Below, in pieces: positions 22,612 to 34,754 of a stretch of DNA of 64,000 nucleotides (within the stretch, counting starts at the first letter, position 1; each line of letters opens with the position of its first letter). The position numbers and the translations under genes were made by a program. This DNA comes from Procambarus clarkii (taxonomy: Eukaryota > Arthropoda > Malacostraca > Decapoda > Cambaridae). The stretch is from assembly GCF_040958095.1 (NCBI RefSeq), contig NC_091181.1, positions 31,478,570 to 31,542,569 of the forward strand, read 5' to 3'. The notes beneath the pieces are model-generated. The model did not search any database and was not told the DNA's origin. It worked only from the letters and a program-made list of their open reading frames with translations.

Positions 22612-22805
22612 ATCAAGGTCTTTCCCAGGTGGAACTACTGACCCTTCCCAGGATGCAACCCCCAAGACAATTGCTTAACTCCTGGGTACCTATTTACTGC
22701 TAGGTGAACAGAGGCATCAGGTGAAAAGAAACATACCCAACTGTCTTTGCCCTGGCAGGGGACTGAACCCAGGTCCTTCAGTTTTGAGTTAACGATATAA
22801 ACCAC
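22612..22805 (-). mobile_element. tRNA-headed SINE (family C)
   Basis: On the - strand: B-box-like GGGTTCAGTCCCC, then the core CTGTTCACCTAGCAGTAAAT and AGGTACCCAGGAGTTAAGC, then GGAAGGGTCAGTAGTTCCAC and AAGACCTTG. Confidence 0.8.
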
Positions 22806-23429
22806 TATGCAAATACAGTATCTATAAATCGCTATATATTAATACCCAAATTTTTGTGATTTTGAATTAAGATAAACTATATAATTTTATAATGAAATTA
22901 GATGAAACTAAGTGGCAGGTGATGCCATAGGAAGTCGATGATCCAGGTGACAATGTTGTGGAGCGACTTATCCAAGATGTATTGTTGCCTAGAGGTTATG
23001 TTTGGTTAGGTTTGGTTTTTTCAAAGGCCAATAGGTGGCCTTTGTTGTACAGTACTTGTACGCTGGAGTGGCGTGAGGTGTTGACTATGTTGCAGGTGTT
23101 TCTGGGGTCTGTCTTTTGTGCCTCTCATTGACTGCTTGTTTGCTCCTGCTCCTGTTTGAGACGTGGGTCTCGTGCAGCCCCAGGCCCAAGTTCCTCTGTT
23201 ATCGGTGGGTTGCAAGGCTTCAGTCTCTCGTAAACCTAGCAGTGGTTTGTTTTGACTCGCGGACTTATTGTAATGAATTGACAATCTGGATTTCAGATTG
23301 ATCCTTTATATCAAAGTCTAAATTTTTGAAGGTGTATGTATGTACTATGTACTGTATTACAGTACAGTACAGTACTGTTTGGAAATACTGTACAATATAA
23401 AAATATAATAATATATTTTTTTTTTTTAG

Positions 23430-23548
23430 CAAATATCATAGAAAATGGAAGAAATACTGGCTTGGAAATGGGACCCATCACCTTCATATGACTATCTCAA
23501 CTTTATACGTATAGACAGCTTCCAGGAGATATTAGCATTTGCTTTAAG
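23430..23548 (+). CDS. SPSB3: SPSB3-like, first coding exon
   Basis: A T-rich tract and TTTTAG precede 23430. An in-frame TAG lies at 23439-23441 and the ATG at 23445. The exon ends in AAG before GTAAGTTC, phase 2. It encodes residues 1-34 including WKWDP. Confidence 0.85.
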
Positions 23549-26500
23549 GTAAGTTCATGCAGTGATGCAGTTTCATAAATTAAAAAGAAAGGTAACAAAA
23601 ATTTTGTAGTTATGGAGTCCATACTTAGAAAACTATTTGACAGTATTATTCAATTTAAAAACATCAACTCTGGTGTTGTTTGTGTATCAGTACTTCTTTT
23701 TTACAAATTAAATTATTTTTCTAGAGGCTATATTGCTATATATTATTTTTCTTGATGGATCCCCGAAGCTATATTGATTAGATAGTTTCCCACTACCGAG
23801 TCATATCAGTCATAGGTGTCCTGTTTAGGCACCTAGGGACCAGAGCCGGAATTTGGCCTCCTCATAGAGGCACAGAGAGCTGGGGTTTATTACAATCATC
23901 CACACTGGGAAAGCATCCAGAAAGTAAGTGAAGCAATACAGATAACTGCAAGGTTCACAGAAAATGAAGGCAAATAACAAATAGGCAAAGAACTCTGTAA
24001 AGGATTTGTTTAAAACAAATGTTCACTCAAAACTAGCTCAAACCCTCTAGTACAACTGGCTGCCTATAAGTGACTCTAGGTCAATCCATAGGTAATAGAC
24101 TATGAACCAATAGACCTGATAGGTGGGGAGAGGGAGTCAGGGTTGTACCAGAAAAGAGGAGTTTCATGCAGTCCCCGTGGCACAGTGGTAAGATACTTGC
24201 CCCGTGCTTCACGAACAATTTGGCCTGGGCTCATATACTAGCTGGGGAGGATTGACTGGGCGCCAATCCTTAACTGTACGCCTCTGTTCACCCAGCAGTT
24301 AATGGATACCTGGTTGTCAAAAGATTTGGTGGGTTGTATTCCAGGGAAAATTAGGAGTAAGGACCTGCTCGAAATGCTATGCGTGCTAGTGGCTGTACAA
24401 GAATGTAAAAACTTTTGTATACTGTATATAAATAAAATAAAAAAATATAAAATTACATTCAAGTCAGGTTTTCTGGGAGGAAGCCCCCTTGGTGGCTTCC
24501 TGAAGCTTCCTTATTGCACGGTTGGATAACATAGTTGGCTCGAGAATAAGTCACAGGCTGGCTAGCTTAAACCCTTCAACTGTGCATCACATCCAGGGAT
24601 GTTACCACCATTAATTTTCCACCTGTGTGTCACATCCAGGGATGTATTAAAGTACTGTACTGCATACAATTTAAAACTGCCACATGTACACAGGGCTCAC
24701 ACCTTCTTCCTCAGGCCTCTAGTACTTAGACGCTCTTTTAGAAAAAAGAAAAGAAATCATGATCATCCCTCCTAAGTGTGATAATGCAGTACTGGACTTG
24801 CCTGAATTTACCTGAGAGCCACTAACACTCTAGTGGCCTTGATGAGGACAGGAAGCCAGTAGCTTGTCAAAGGTCCCCCCATTTGTCCTGTTTTTTCAAG
24901 CTGGATTTTAACCATTAAGCAGCTGTCATTGTCATATGTTGATTCATGGGGTAATGTGGTTATCGTCATAACAGTTTAAACCATTATTGTCAGGTTTTAC
25001 ACGTAAGGTGCAAATAAGGATATAATAGGTCTATGTGGATGTAATAGAGCTTACCTTGACCCTTGAATAAAATCCTGCATTCATTAGTTACTAATCCTCT
25101 GTATTTCTATAAATAAATAATAGATAAAAAATGCATTATTAAAATTTTGATGCATAATTACTTTCAGAAGTGATCAGCACTCTATGGTAGTTGTGAAGGG
25201 AAATGAACCACTGGCACACAATTTGTATCACTGCTGGACCATCTTCATACAGAATATATGGAATGCTGAAGTGGTAAGCTAAACTATATTGTATTTGCAT
25301 ACAATTTTTGTTTAGCCTATGATTTTGTGAGGGGGAATAAATGAATGAAAACAAAATAGAATGAAAGTGGTGAAAGTTTTTACAGAGTGAATTAGTTTAC
25401 GTGCTTGATTTATGTGGGTGGGGCATAAATTTGCATTTTTGTCATCATGCCATACTATAAGTAAGGCAAATACCTGTAGTTATTTTAGTTTCCGGTAATC
25501 TAATTGTTTTTCTTTAACTTTTACTGTATAAGAAGAAATTATTTTCAAGTGTTATTCTTTTGTTAGGTTACTGATTGCAAAAGCACATTTCATCTCCCAA
25601 CACCTATATCATTGTAACTATATCCATACCATCTGGGGCTTCAACCACTGGCCCTCAACTGCTGTTTCTCTGCAGAATGTACCTCATTGTAACCTGGGCT
25701 ACCCCTCTGGGCACTAGGGACTAACTCGCTCACTGGTCCTCCTGCATAATGTCACTTCCCACTTAAAAGATACTTAACCTCCCTTACTTCTGGGCTTACT
25801 CTTTGATCAAACTGCTATAGTGTGTAACTCCTGGTGTCTGCATGACAGCTAATGAATCACACAAGGGATCTGTCAAGTTCATACTCAATAAACTTAGTAT
25901 ACTCAATGCTTCCCCGAGATACCGCCACAATGGATCATCTCTGCTGGCTCCTACAAAGTTAATATGGGGCAGTGTATATATGAAAGGACAGAAATAATAC
26001 TTAAGGGGAGAGAATGCATCTGACACCTTGCTAGTCAGTGAAAAGTTCTGTATTGGAGATAAAAGATCCATTGTATAGCTGTTCACTCTTGAATCTCTCT
26101 TCACAGATGGTGGGAGTGGCAACAGAAAGTGCAGATTTTACAGATAACTGGAACCAAAGGTGCCGCATAGGAAAGGACGAACATTCTTGGGCTCTTTCTT
26201 CTGGAGGTAAGAGTGAAATACTGTATATGCTAAACATTTTTGTTTAATTCATTTCACACTCAGAACACCTTTGTGTGCAATTTAGTGCTGTACAAAACTT
26301 AATGCTTATTGTTACCTTTCCTATAATACAGTAATTATTAAAATAAAGATGCTTTGAATTTCCTTTTATCTGTGAATATGAAAAGTTTAAGTGTCACTAA
26401 AAAGGGAGGTGGACACAGCCATATTTTGTGGTCGTGGTGATTAGAACAGCAGCAGAATGAAAACGCTAGGCTGCTTAATAACTGCTGATCAACTGCTCGA

Positions 26501-29500
26501 TCGTCATGCAGTTGACGAGCTGTGTAGATGAACGAGCAAATAATGGCGACAGAACCTCCTTTCCCCTTCCAACTCCGAGTCAGAGAGAAAACTCTCATAT
26601 ATTATTTAATCATTGAAAGTTTAACGCTTTATTTATTCGTAAATTTGAATTAATAATGTTAATTCAATTAGTTCTTTTAAATATTAGTTTCTTATACAGT
26701 AGTTATATAATTTATAAGACATGATAGGAAACAACTTTAATGTCACGATTGTTTACTGTAGTACATGACGTAACAGTCAGGGAGCATCGGGTAGGAACAT
26801 GGAATGGCTTCGTTCTGATTAATTATGCTCTTATGAATTATGTATTAATTTGCTACGTAATGTAATTAATCTTAAACAGAAAGTGACTCAAAGATTTAAT
26901 TCAATATTTTACAATTAAATGTTATGGTAGTAAATATTTCCCATAACTTCTTGACTTGATGCACTTGCTTTTGCTCTGACCCATCTCACATGTTTACATT
27001 TTATCTCTACCAGGTTCTCTGTGCCACAACAATATTGCAATTGTTCATGAAGATTACCGGTTCTTCCCTGGAGATTTTGTAACAGTCTACCTTGATCTCA
27101 TCCAGGCTACTCTTATGTTTGCTCTCAATAACAAAATTATTGGTATGTAAGATTTGCATAATGCTAATTATATACTGTATATACTGTACAGGTGATTTTA
27201 TATACACTTGAGTCCATGGTGTTTGCAAAAATGCAGTTTTGGCTGTGGTCTTCTCCAACATGTCCTGGGCTGATATTTGGGCTCGAGGGTTTTCACATTC
27301 TAACAGAGTTCATGCTGCCTGGTATTTAGTTACTGTTCCTAGTCCCAGTTCTTATATTGCTTTAGGCCATGTCTCTCGGCCTGGTTTCTCTTTTTTTCCT
27401 AGTGCCTGCTACCTCTTCTCCTGCCTATTAAGTCCCATTCTTTTTCTCTGTGGTTAGTTAGGATCAGGGAGTCACTGGGGGGCTTCCCCAGAAACCATTC
27501 GTTGAACATAATGAAATGCCTCTTTCTGGTAGAGCCTCGATTCCCTCCCTCACTTCCAGGTTTGTCGGTAAATTGCTCATCAGTTCTAGGGAAGGTGGCT
27601 GCTGGGAGGAACCTTGACTGTATAGTGGTGGCAACTGGTACAAACAAGTTTTGAGCTACTGTAGTTTGAGTGAATCCCTTGTTCTGTGTGAATCATTTGT
27701 GGAGTTGTTAGGTGGTTTTCAAGGCTTTGTTTCCTGTGAGCCCTCCAGTTGTCTGTAGCTTTGTTGACTTTCTGCATGCTTTCCCAGTGGGGTGATTAAT
27801 TGTCACTCACTCCCTGCACCTCTGTGAGAGAGAGTCAGGGTCTGGTTCTGGTCCCCAGGAGGCCAAACAACTTCTATGACTCGTGTGGCCTTATAGCATG
27901 GAGTAATCTCCAAGATGGCTTCAGGGAGCCACCACTACTCTATCAGAAACAGGCTTTTCATTGCATTCAATGCTGGGTTTACTTCGCATAGAATTTCCTT
28001 CTCTCTCCACCACTTTAAGTACTTTTGTCCACATTTATTCTTTAGCAGTTTCTTTTTATAACCCTCAATACAATTTTAAACTAATCTTCATATCTTTCAT
28101 TTACTTTCTGGTATAAGTAAATGTTCTTTACTTAAGAACAGTTCTTTCTGCTAAAAGAACTGTATCATCTGCAAACAAATTTGACATTCTCAGTTACTCA
28201 TATTAGGCCTCTACATTATTACACTAACTTTTACTCATTTCACTACCTGAACTAATTATATTATGTACTCATTACAACACTTAAAAATCATTGCATCTCT
28301 TTACTAAATACACCACTATATTCAGATCCTTAAATATTCTGGCCCTGGGATACCTGTTTCAATCATCCTTGAGCAATCAAAACTTATCTCATTCTTTTAT
28401 CTTCGTGAAATAAACCTGTTACGCAATAATCCATCTATGTACTCTTAAACACTGTTGTATTTTTCAGGTTTGCAGTATAATAATCTACCACATAATATTA
28501 AGCTTTACCCTGTTGTGGGTGTGGCTCGGCGCTGCGAACTGAGGCTAGTTTCAGCTCACGTGTCTCAGCCCTCACTTCACTTGATGTCTCTGGTGTCACA
28601 TATAATTGCACGGTGCAAAGCCCGGTCACCACAGTTAAAAAGTAAAATGATCAAGATGCCCGAAGGTTCATCTTTCATGTGGCATGGTGCTGTATCAATA
28701 GATAAGTAAGTATATTCCGAATTATAATATGTAGTTATTAATTTACAGTTTTAATTTTAATACAGTTTTCATATTAAGTAAATATGATTATTCTGTAATG
28801 TTGTTTTTGTTTTATTGATAGTTTTCTGGAGGAATGCCCTCAGTAGCTCCTCAAAGCTTAGTACAGGTCAAGTGATGCCTTATGGAAATGCACTAGGCCT
28901 CGGATCCATTCTTTCCAACCAGGAGTCAGGACCAGAATCTGGTTCCCTCAATGAGCTAAGGGAAGCTTAGGATCAGAGATCTAACTAATACCAAGAAAAA
29001 CCCAATAGAAATCATATGCTCAACAAAACAATTGTACAATTGTGTAATAACAGTTGTACTGTTATTACACTATATACACACCTGTACATAGAGTAATAAC
29101 GGTTTTTCTGTCACCTACTCAGTTCTCGATTGCCCCTTCAGTCCGTGATGCTTTTTTAACAGCTTTAGTGGCTCTCACTTCCAGTTGTGCAATTGTGAAG
29201 CATCATGCTCTTCCCAAAAAGTGCGGATTTTGTTCTTTTGGCCCTGGTGGGTGATTTCTTTGTTTGGAAGAATTCTTTGGTTATTGATTCTTGGTTTGTT
29301 TGGCTGGGGTGCATAATTTGTTGTGTCCAATTGTAGCTATTTGTTGCTACCTATGTATGATGTGGGCCATCTTGGGATAAATGCCATTTGTTGATCTGGT
29401 CTTTGGTACCCTATTCCAAGGTGCATTTGTCTCTGATTATATGCAATGTCATTAAATCTAGCCGGCCTGTTTTCTACCCTCGGGCCCATGATCTTCTGAA

Positions 29501-31262
29501 GTGTGTAGTCTAGACCATTATTTTCTAATATATCTTGACTATTATCTGGGCTCGGGAGTTTTGGAGATCTAACAGGATCCTGGCAGCTCGTTACCTGGTC
29601 AGTGTGCCTGGTCTAGGTTGAGCTTGTGTTACTCTGTGTAGGGTTTCCCATCTTGGTCTCTTCCCTTTGGGGGTTTGATTTTTGCTCTCTTTCCTTGGCG
29701 AGTCTCATTTTTCTTTTATCTGTTGTTAGTTAGCTACAGTGAGCCACTATTTGACTCCTCTAGAAAACCAGCATTAAATGTAAAGTAACACCTCTTTCCG
29801 TCAAGGTTGTTTCTTGGTGGCTTCTTCGAATCTCCATTCCTACCAGGTCCGGTCCATCAGTTGGTTTTTCTTAGACTCTGGACTGATGATTGTTGACTTG
29901 AGAAGCCTGCAGCTCCTGTGCTGCTGCCACCTGGTGGTGGTCAACTGTTATTAGGGTGATTTGTATGATTGAGCAATGGATAAATTGTTAGCCATGTCAT
30001 TTGCTGCCATTTTTGTTTGTTCTCTGTGAACTTGCAATTATCTGTTTTGCTTTGCTGCCTTTATGGAGGTTTGTTTCTTTTGTGAGGGGTAATCATGAAT
30101 CCCCTGATTCATGTGCCTCTGTTGAGGTGAAGCAAGGTTTGGCCTCTGGTCTCCAGCAGGCTATTAAGGATTTACAAGGGCTGATGTGACGTACAAGTTT
30201 GGAGCTATTTCATTGCAGCTAGCTACAGGGATCCACCAAGGCCCCACCCAGAAAGAAGCTTTTCATTACATTCAGTACTGGTTTTAGATTTTCCATTTCT
30301 CTTTCTGCTGCAATGATATCAGGTGTCTACCTTTCAAATTTTTTCATCTCTTCAGTGACCGTCTTCATGTGTCAGTGCCTGTGGTGTTGCCTTTTCTTTC
30401 CTAGCTCTTTCTAGAGTGCCATTTGATGCCCAATATTGTTACTTTGCATCACTCAACCTTGGCAGAGCCTCTCTCATTAGGATTTGGGGTAGTTGTCTTC
30501 TCACCACCCTTCCTTTCTCTTCCTACACTTTTAATTTCTGGTGGGATTTTTCTTGGTTTTGAAGTAGATCTTTAATCCCCAGCTCCCTTCACCTTGTTGA
30601 TGGAACCAGAATCTGGTGCTAAAAGTGTCTCAGAAGCCTCATGTATTTCCTAAAACCACTGAGGTCCCTACCAGAGAGGGCATTTCATTACATTCAATGC
30701 TGAATTTTATGGAATCATACTGTGTAGAATATACTGTTCAGTACTTTGTGAATATCCATTTCAAGGAATCTGCACATATGTACCAGATTATAATTTGTTC
30801 TTACTGAATCAAGTTAATTTACGTGTAAATCAGGGAAGTGTAGGATTTTTATAAGGTACAGTATTGTAATTGCATATTTCTCTCCCATTCAGGTCACAGC
30901 TTCCACCCGGACTTAAAAAAGATTGCATTATGCGCTACCCATGGTTCTCTACTGATCACAGAATAAAACCCCTTACTCGTATTCAGTCACAACAGAGACG
31001 ACGTAGGAATAAACACCAGATGCCAAAAGTCATTCGATTAGCAGACCCTTTTGAAGTACCTAAACTGGTGACACCACAAAATAAATCATCTAAACGTGCA
31101 ATTCGAAGTCGAAAGTGCCAATGTGGTAATAGTGACAAGGATAGAAGTTGTTCCCACGAAAAGGTACTGCGATTTTTCAGAAAGAGAGACATATGTTATT
31201 TAAGCAGTAGTGACGATGAAATATTTCCTGAAATTGCTAAAAGGAAGAAGCAACACAGATGA
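23445..31262 (+). CDS. SPSB3: SPSB3-like SPRY domain / SOCS box protein (six coding exons)
   Basis: Joined exons 23445-23548, 25168-25273, 26107-26206, 27014-27142, 28468-28705 and 30893-31262 give 348 residues, close to human SPSB3 (about 355). Every junction has GT-AG sites and the phases fit. An in-frame TAG six bases before the ATG fixes the start in this exon; an acceptor at 23429 implies an upstream leader exon. Visible parts: WKWDP near residue 7; SPRY core at about 36-160 with MVGVATES, DEHSWALSS, FFPGDFVTVYLDL and ALNNKIIG; a SOCS-box-like region at about 195-245 with SLVSHIIARC and QLPPGLKK; and a very basic tail with RRRRNK, KRAIRSRK and KRKK. Family knowledge: SPSB proteins bind substrates through SPRY and recruit Elongin B/C and Cullin-5; mammalian SPSB3 acts in the nucleus on substrates including SNAIL and cGAS. 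The same role here is inference. The Drosophila relative is probably SP555. Confidence 0.9.
23815..24110 (+). repeat. Dispersed repeat family R, copy 1 (SPSB3 intron 1)
   Basis: GTTTAGGCACCTAGGGACCA, AGAGCCGGAATTTGGCCTCC, then AGGCACAGAGAGC and AAAGCATCCAGAAAGTAAGT. It matches 34755-35040 and, in part, 31920-32047. No tRNA head or protein frame was seen. Confidence 0.75.
24171..24445 (+). mobile_element. tRNA-headed SINE (family B), SPSB3 intron 1
   Basis: GCAGTCCCCGTGGCACAGTG then GTAAGATACTTGCC, CTGGGGAGGATTGACTGGGC, the core CTGTTCACCCAGCAGTTAAT then GGATACCTGG, and the tail ACCTGCTCGAAATGCTATGC. It ends in ATAAATAAAATAAAA. Confidence 0.85.
24790..24900 (-). mobile_element. LINE family 2 3'-end fragment
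   Basis: CTGAATTTACCTGAGAGCCA then CTAACACTCTAGTGGCC and GAGGACAGGAAGCC read as the inverted 3' end of the LINE fragments at 49395-49750 and 37240-37445. Confidence 0.6.
25168..25273 (+). CDS. SPSB3: SPSB3-like, coding exon 2
   Basis: The acceptor is TTACTTTCAG and the donor GTAAGCT. It encodes residues 35-70, ending in QNIWNAEV at the edge of the SPRY core. Confidence 0.9.
26107..26206 (+). CDS. SPSB3: SPSB3-like, coding exon 3 (SPRY core)
   Basis: The acceptor is CTTCACAG and the donor GTAAGAG. It encodes MVGVATESADF to DEHSWALSSG, the most recognisable SPRY block. Confidence 0.95.
27014..27142 (+). CDS. SPSB3: SPSB3-like, coding exon 4 (SPRY core)
   Basis: The acceptor is TCTCTACCAG and the donor GTATGTAAG. 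It encodes the GDFVTVYLDL and ALNNKIIG strands. Confidence 0.95.
27230..27975 (+). repeat. Dispersed ~0.7-1.2 kb repeat, copy 1 (SPSB3 intron 4)
   Basis: TGGGCTGATATTTGGGCTCG, TGCCTGGTATTTAGTTACTG, AGCCTCGATTCCCTCC and GGCTTTTCATTGCATTCAAT all have counterparts in the same order at 29530-30285. A short peptide (SWADIWARGF, then YLVTVP) hints at a decayed retroelement protein end, perhaps of a tyrosine-recombinase element, but this is weak. Confidence 0.5.
28468..28705 (+). CDS. SPSB3: SPSB3-like, coding exon 5 (end of SPRY, start of SOCS box)
   Basis: The acceptor is ATTTTTCAG and the donor GTAAGTA. It encodes LPHNIKLYPVVGVARRCELR and the BC-box-like SLVSHIIARC. Confidence 0.92.
29100..30300 (+). 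repeat. Dispersed ~0.7-1.2 kb repeat, copy 2 (SPSB3 intron 5)
   Basis: It shares ordered blocks with 27230-27975 (TTATCTGGGCTCGGGAGTTT, TGGCAGCTCGTTACCTGGTC, AGCTTTTCATTACATTCAGT). The fragments at 28835-28970 and 30640-30710 also look related. No intact frame was seen. Confidence 0.5.
30893..31262 (+). CDS. SPSB3: SPSB3-like, last coding exon (Cul5-box-like motif and basic tail)
   Basis: The acceptor is TCTCCCATTCAG. It encodes SQLPPGLKKDC, matching the LPPGLK block of SPSB3, then about 105 mostly basic residues with CQCGNSDKDRSC, and stops at TGA 31260-31262. No canonical AATAAA is obvious in the next 600 bases. Confidence 0.92.
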
Positions 31263-31919
31263 CACGTGGACTTCACATCGTGGTTTGCGTATTCCTCTCG
31301 TCATTTCTTGCGTTGTTGCTCATAAAAAAAACCTTTTATGCTGATCCTAATATTTATTTGTATTTTTTTATTTTATTTTTAAAAGATACTTACTGAAAGT
31401 TAATAAGTATCAAGACAAATACAAATTTCAAATGTGTACCAGGCCAGTTCATAATACTCTAATTTTACGCTGATTTATGCACATGTTATGTTGATAAAGT
31501 TATAGTGATTGTGTTTTTTTAATATTCTTTTAGCATATCTTTCATAATATAAAATGTCTGATAATTTTTAACAAGGTATCAATTTAGTAACGTTAAGGTC
31601 TTCTAGACATAATAACATAGGATAAAACCCATACTTGTGTATTTGTGAAATTTATGTCAAGAATTTCAACGTCTAATCAACGTTGGACGTTGAGATTTAA
31701 GTCTCATCCTAATCACACACTCAGACCTTGATAAAGCACTCAGTAGAGTGCGAAAGACTTGGTGTAAATTCCTTACATATATTTCACAAATACAAAAGTG
31801 TTGGTTTTTAGCCTAAGGTATCTATTATTATTTCTGAAGAGGCCAAACAGTGGCTTATTGTAGTTAGCACTAAGATACTGTAGCTCCATACACATGAGTC
31901 ACATCAACCTTAGTAATTT
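31263..31919 (+). other. SPSB3 3' flank, probably untranslated region
   Basis: AT-rich DNA after the stop codon. A small hairpin (TTTCAACGTC...AACGTTGGACGTTGAGA) lies near 31663-31695. No canonical polyadenylation signal is clear. Confidence 0.4.
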
Positions 31920-32047
31920 TTAATAGCCTTCTGGAGACCAAAGTCAGAACCTGGTCCACTCAGAAAGGCACAGGGAGCAGGGGATTGTTATTACCACCTT
32001 CACCAAGGAAACATTCAGAAAGTAAGATAAGCAAAACAGACAATTGC
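31920..32047 (+). repeat. Dispersed repeat family R, copy 2 (partial)
   Basis: CTGGAGACCAAAGTCAGAAC then AAAGGCACAGGGAGCAGG and AAACATTCAGAAAGTAAG match the 23.8-kb copy. Confidence 0.65.
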
Positions 32048-32352
32048 ATGAATAAATCCACAAGGAACATGATGTCCAGGATGATCCCAGATGCGCCTTA
32101 ATTGACTGAACCACGACACAGAAAAGAATTGCAACCAGGATTGCTACTACTCTCACACGGATCCCGCAGTCTCTCCGAGACACAAACTAGGGTTTTACAC
32201 AATTCCTCATTTATTCGGGCTCCAAGTGTGAGAGCAGCAGCAATCCCGGTTGCAATTCTTTTCTATGTCGTGGCTCAGTCGATTAAGGCGTGTCTGGGAT
32301 CATCCTGGAAGTAAGTTCGAACCCTCATCATGGTCCTTGTAAATTTATTCAT
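32048..32352. mobile_element. Inverted pair of SINE family E copies
   Basis: The left arm 32048-32158 is the reverse complement of the right arm 32226-32352 with few differences (shared AGAAAAGAATTGCAACC and CCAGGATGATCCCAGA). The right copy keeps A-box-like GTGGCTCAGTCGATTAAGG and B-box-like AGTTCGAACCC; the left copy has lost the B box. The pair would fold into a long stem in RNA. Confidence 0.85.
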
Positions 32353-32489
32353 TTGATATATCACACAATTGTGATTTCTGTGTGTATAGACAATTGCATG
32401 GGTCTTAAAAAACAAGAAGTGAAGTAGCAAATGACTGCAAACAAAATTCACAGAACATATAAGCAAAATAGAGAATAGCTTTAATAAGC

Positions 32490-33300
32490 TGGCAAACCCA
32501 GTCCTAGATATTGTCTAGTATTGGCAGTAGGCAGAAGACTTCAACCTGCCCAGTCTAAGATGAAGAATAGTAAAAAATAATATTATACCTGGAAGTTAAT
32601 CTGGAAACAACCAACCACAGGTCAGAGAAGTACCTGTACTTAGATTCTGTGACAAATTTTCACTCAGCCTGCAGATAACAAAGGCAACTAGGGCCAAAAA
32701 TATTCTCGATCTGATCTTCACAAACAATGAAGAAATAATCGGGAACATTACAATCTCAGATACCACATACTCAGATCTCAAGTTCATTAAAGTGCAAACT
32801 AACATCAATACCAGTACTCATAATAGGTCTAACAAAAAATTATCAAGTGAAAGGGGTTATTCAAAAAATTCAATTTTAATAAAAGGATTAACTGTGAATA
32901 AATAAATATATATATGGAATTTAAAAACATTCAATGGGAAACTGTTCTAAGTAATAAAAATCCCAAGCAAGGAATAGAACAACTGACTGCCGAGGCACTT
33001 ACAATCTGTCTGAAACATGTTCCTGCCAGGAAGAGGACCAGCTTAGAAAGAAAACAGTTGGTACTGTAGAAGACTAAAATAATAGAAATGCTTTAGCAGA
33101 CAACTATGCCTACAAAGAAAGAATAATTTAAACAGGGAAATTGAAGAAATAGAACAGAGACTAAGGTAGTCATATCATATTGAAGAAATACAATTAGAAC
33201 AAAGTCATACAAGAGATAATGATAAATCCAAAATATTTCTTCTCATATGCAAAATCAAAATCAGAAACCACCTCCAGTATTGGACCTACAGTATTACTCA
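32490..33300 (+). pseudogene. LINE fragment (endonuclease / pre-RT region)
   Basis: One frame gives RAKNILDLIFTNNEEI, GNITISDTTYSDLKF and VQTNINT, the typical join between the apurinic-type endonuclease and the RT in Jockey/CR1-group LINEs. Later frames are broken by stops and shifts. Confidence 0.6.
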
Positions 33301-33539
33301 AAAGTATGCAGCGCACTGCAAAGGGCACCACATACTTATGGTGAAGAGAGAATGATGGTCTTGTGTGTGAAAGATTTTAGATAGAAATATGCGACGGATA
33401 CACAATGTCACAGCATCCGTTAGCTGTCTGTAGCAACCCACAGGCCAGGTGCCAGTCAGCCCCAGGCTGTCGGGGTGATCAGTGATGTGCAGCACATTGC
33501 TCTTTGACCGTGGCTTGTCTACGCACTTATTAGTGGTGC

Positions 33540-33700
33540 TTGTGGCATTACATTGTCATTATGACACCCAACAAGGAACTAAGCAAAGAAACCATTGTTC
33601 AGATCATTACTTTAAAAGAGCCAGGTCAAATAAACTTAGGTTTGGTCATCCCAGAAGATGTCTTCAAAGTCTGTGAACTTTTCTAAAACATTCATTGGAG
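33540..33700 (+). pseudogene. Possible Tc1-type transposase N-terminal remnant
   Basis: A short frame reads PNKELSKETIVQIITLKEPG, resembling the start of Tc1/mariner transposases (KELSKxTxxxIIxLxxxG). It is frameshifted and short. Weak call. Confidence 0.3.
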
Positions 33701-34754
33701 AGTAACTGAGAAAGAATTATTGTAGCTGCACTCAGTTTTTCCACTGACAATTTTCCTCTTCATAATATTGTGCCTCACTTTAAACCTTGTAATTCAACCA
33801 TCACTTGCCTGGAACTCCTGATGACTGCAAACCTGCTTGCAGCATTTCTATTTTTGGTATACAGTATTTGGTATCTAGCATACCAAACTCGGTAGCAAAA
33901 ACAGACACTTGGGCAACACCTTCATATTTTGCAGAGTTCTTTTTTCATCTCTATCGTTCTAACTAATTTTCTTTTCATTTGGCTTTTATCACTAACTTTC
34001 ATAGGTGCAGTGTTGACTTATTTGTGCTAAGAATATAACAAAATATCAAAGGAAACATGAAAAAGTTTACAGAAAAGTTTAGTGGGATTGTGCACTGAAT
34101 GACAGCTACTGGGAAACTAACTCGTCCTTTACAAGTATTTTCACTCGAGTGCCAAGCAAAGGCCGACTACTGAGCACGAACATAGCATTCTAGTTTCAAA
34201 ATGTTAGAGTTAGGAGCCGTTCGAGTACCGAGGTTTTTCTGTACTTTATCATTGTCCCATATATAAACCTGCAGGGTATGTCTAGTCATGGTACATAGAG
34301 GACCTCCTCTTTACCAGTACAGTACTAGTTATGAATTGCTGCCATTTTCTTGGCATCTAATTCAAAGAAACTAAATACTTATAGAGTTAACCATAACTAA
34401 ATACGAGTGTTTTGGTAGTCCTCATTTTAATAATTTTTTTTAACATGTGTTATATACAGTATATCAAGAGATATTTAAGTTTACATACATACTCTTTGCC
34501 ATAGTTGAAATATTTTCCTAAATTATTTTTTTGGGGGTTTATGATCTAATATTTTGTGCCCATTTGTAAGATTTGTGAGCTATTAAATTTATTTTAATTA
34601 ATAGTGTGTTTATATATCAACTCGATATTCCTTGTTGTTTACATCTTGTAGTTATAAAGGCTGTTTAAGGGGTTCATTTTTTCTTGATCTTTTCTGGGTG
34701 GAGCCCCTTGGTGGCTCACTGAAGCTACCTTGCTGAGATGGCTCACATGACTGT
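33701..34754. other. Non-coding stretch, nothing recognised
   Basis: AT-rich DNA with no exon or repeat recognised. Confidence 0.45.
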
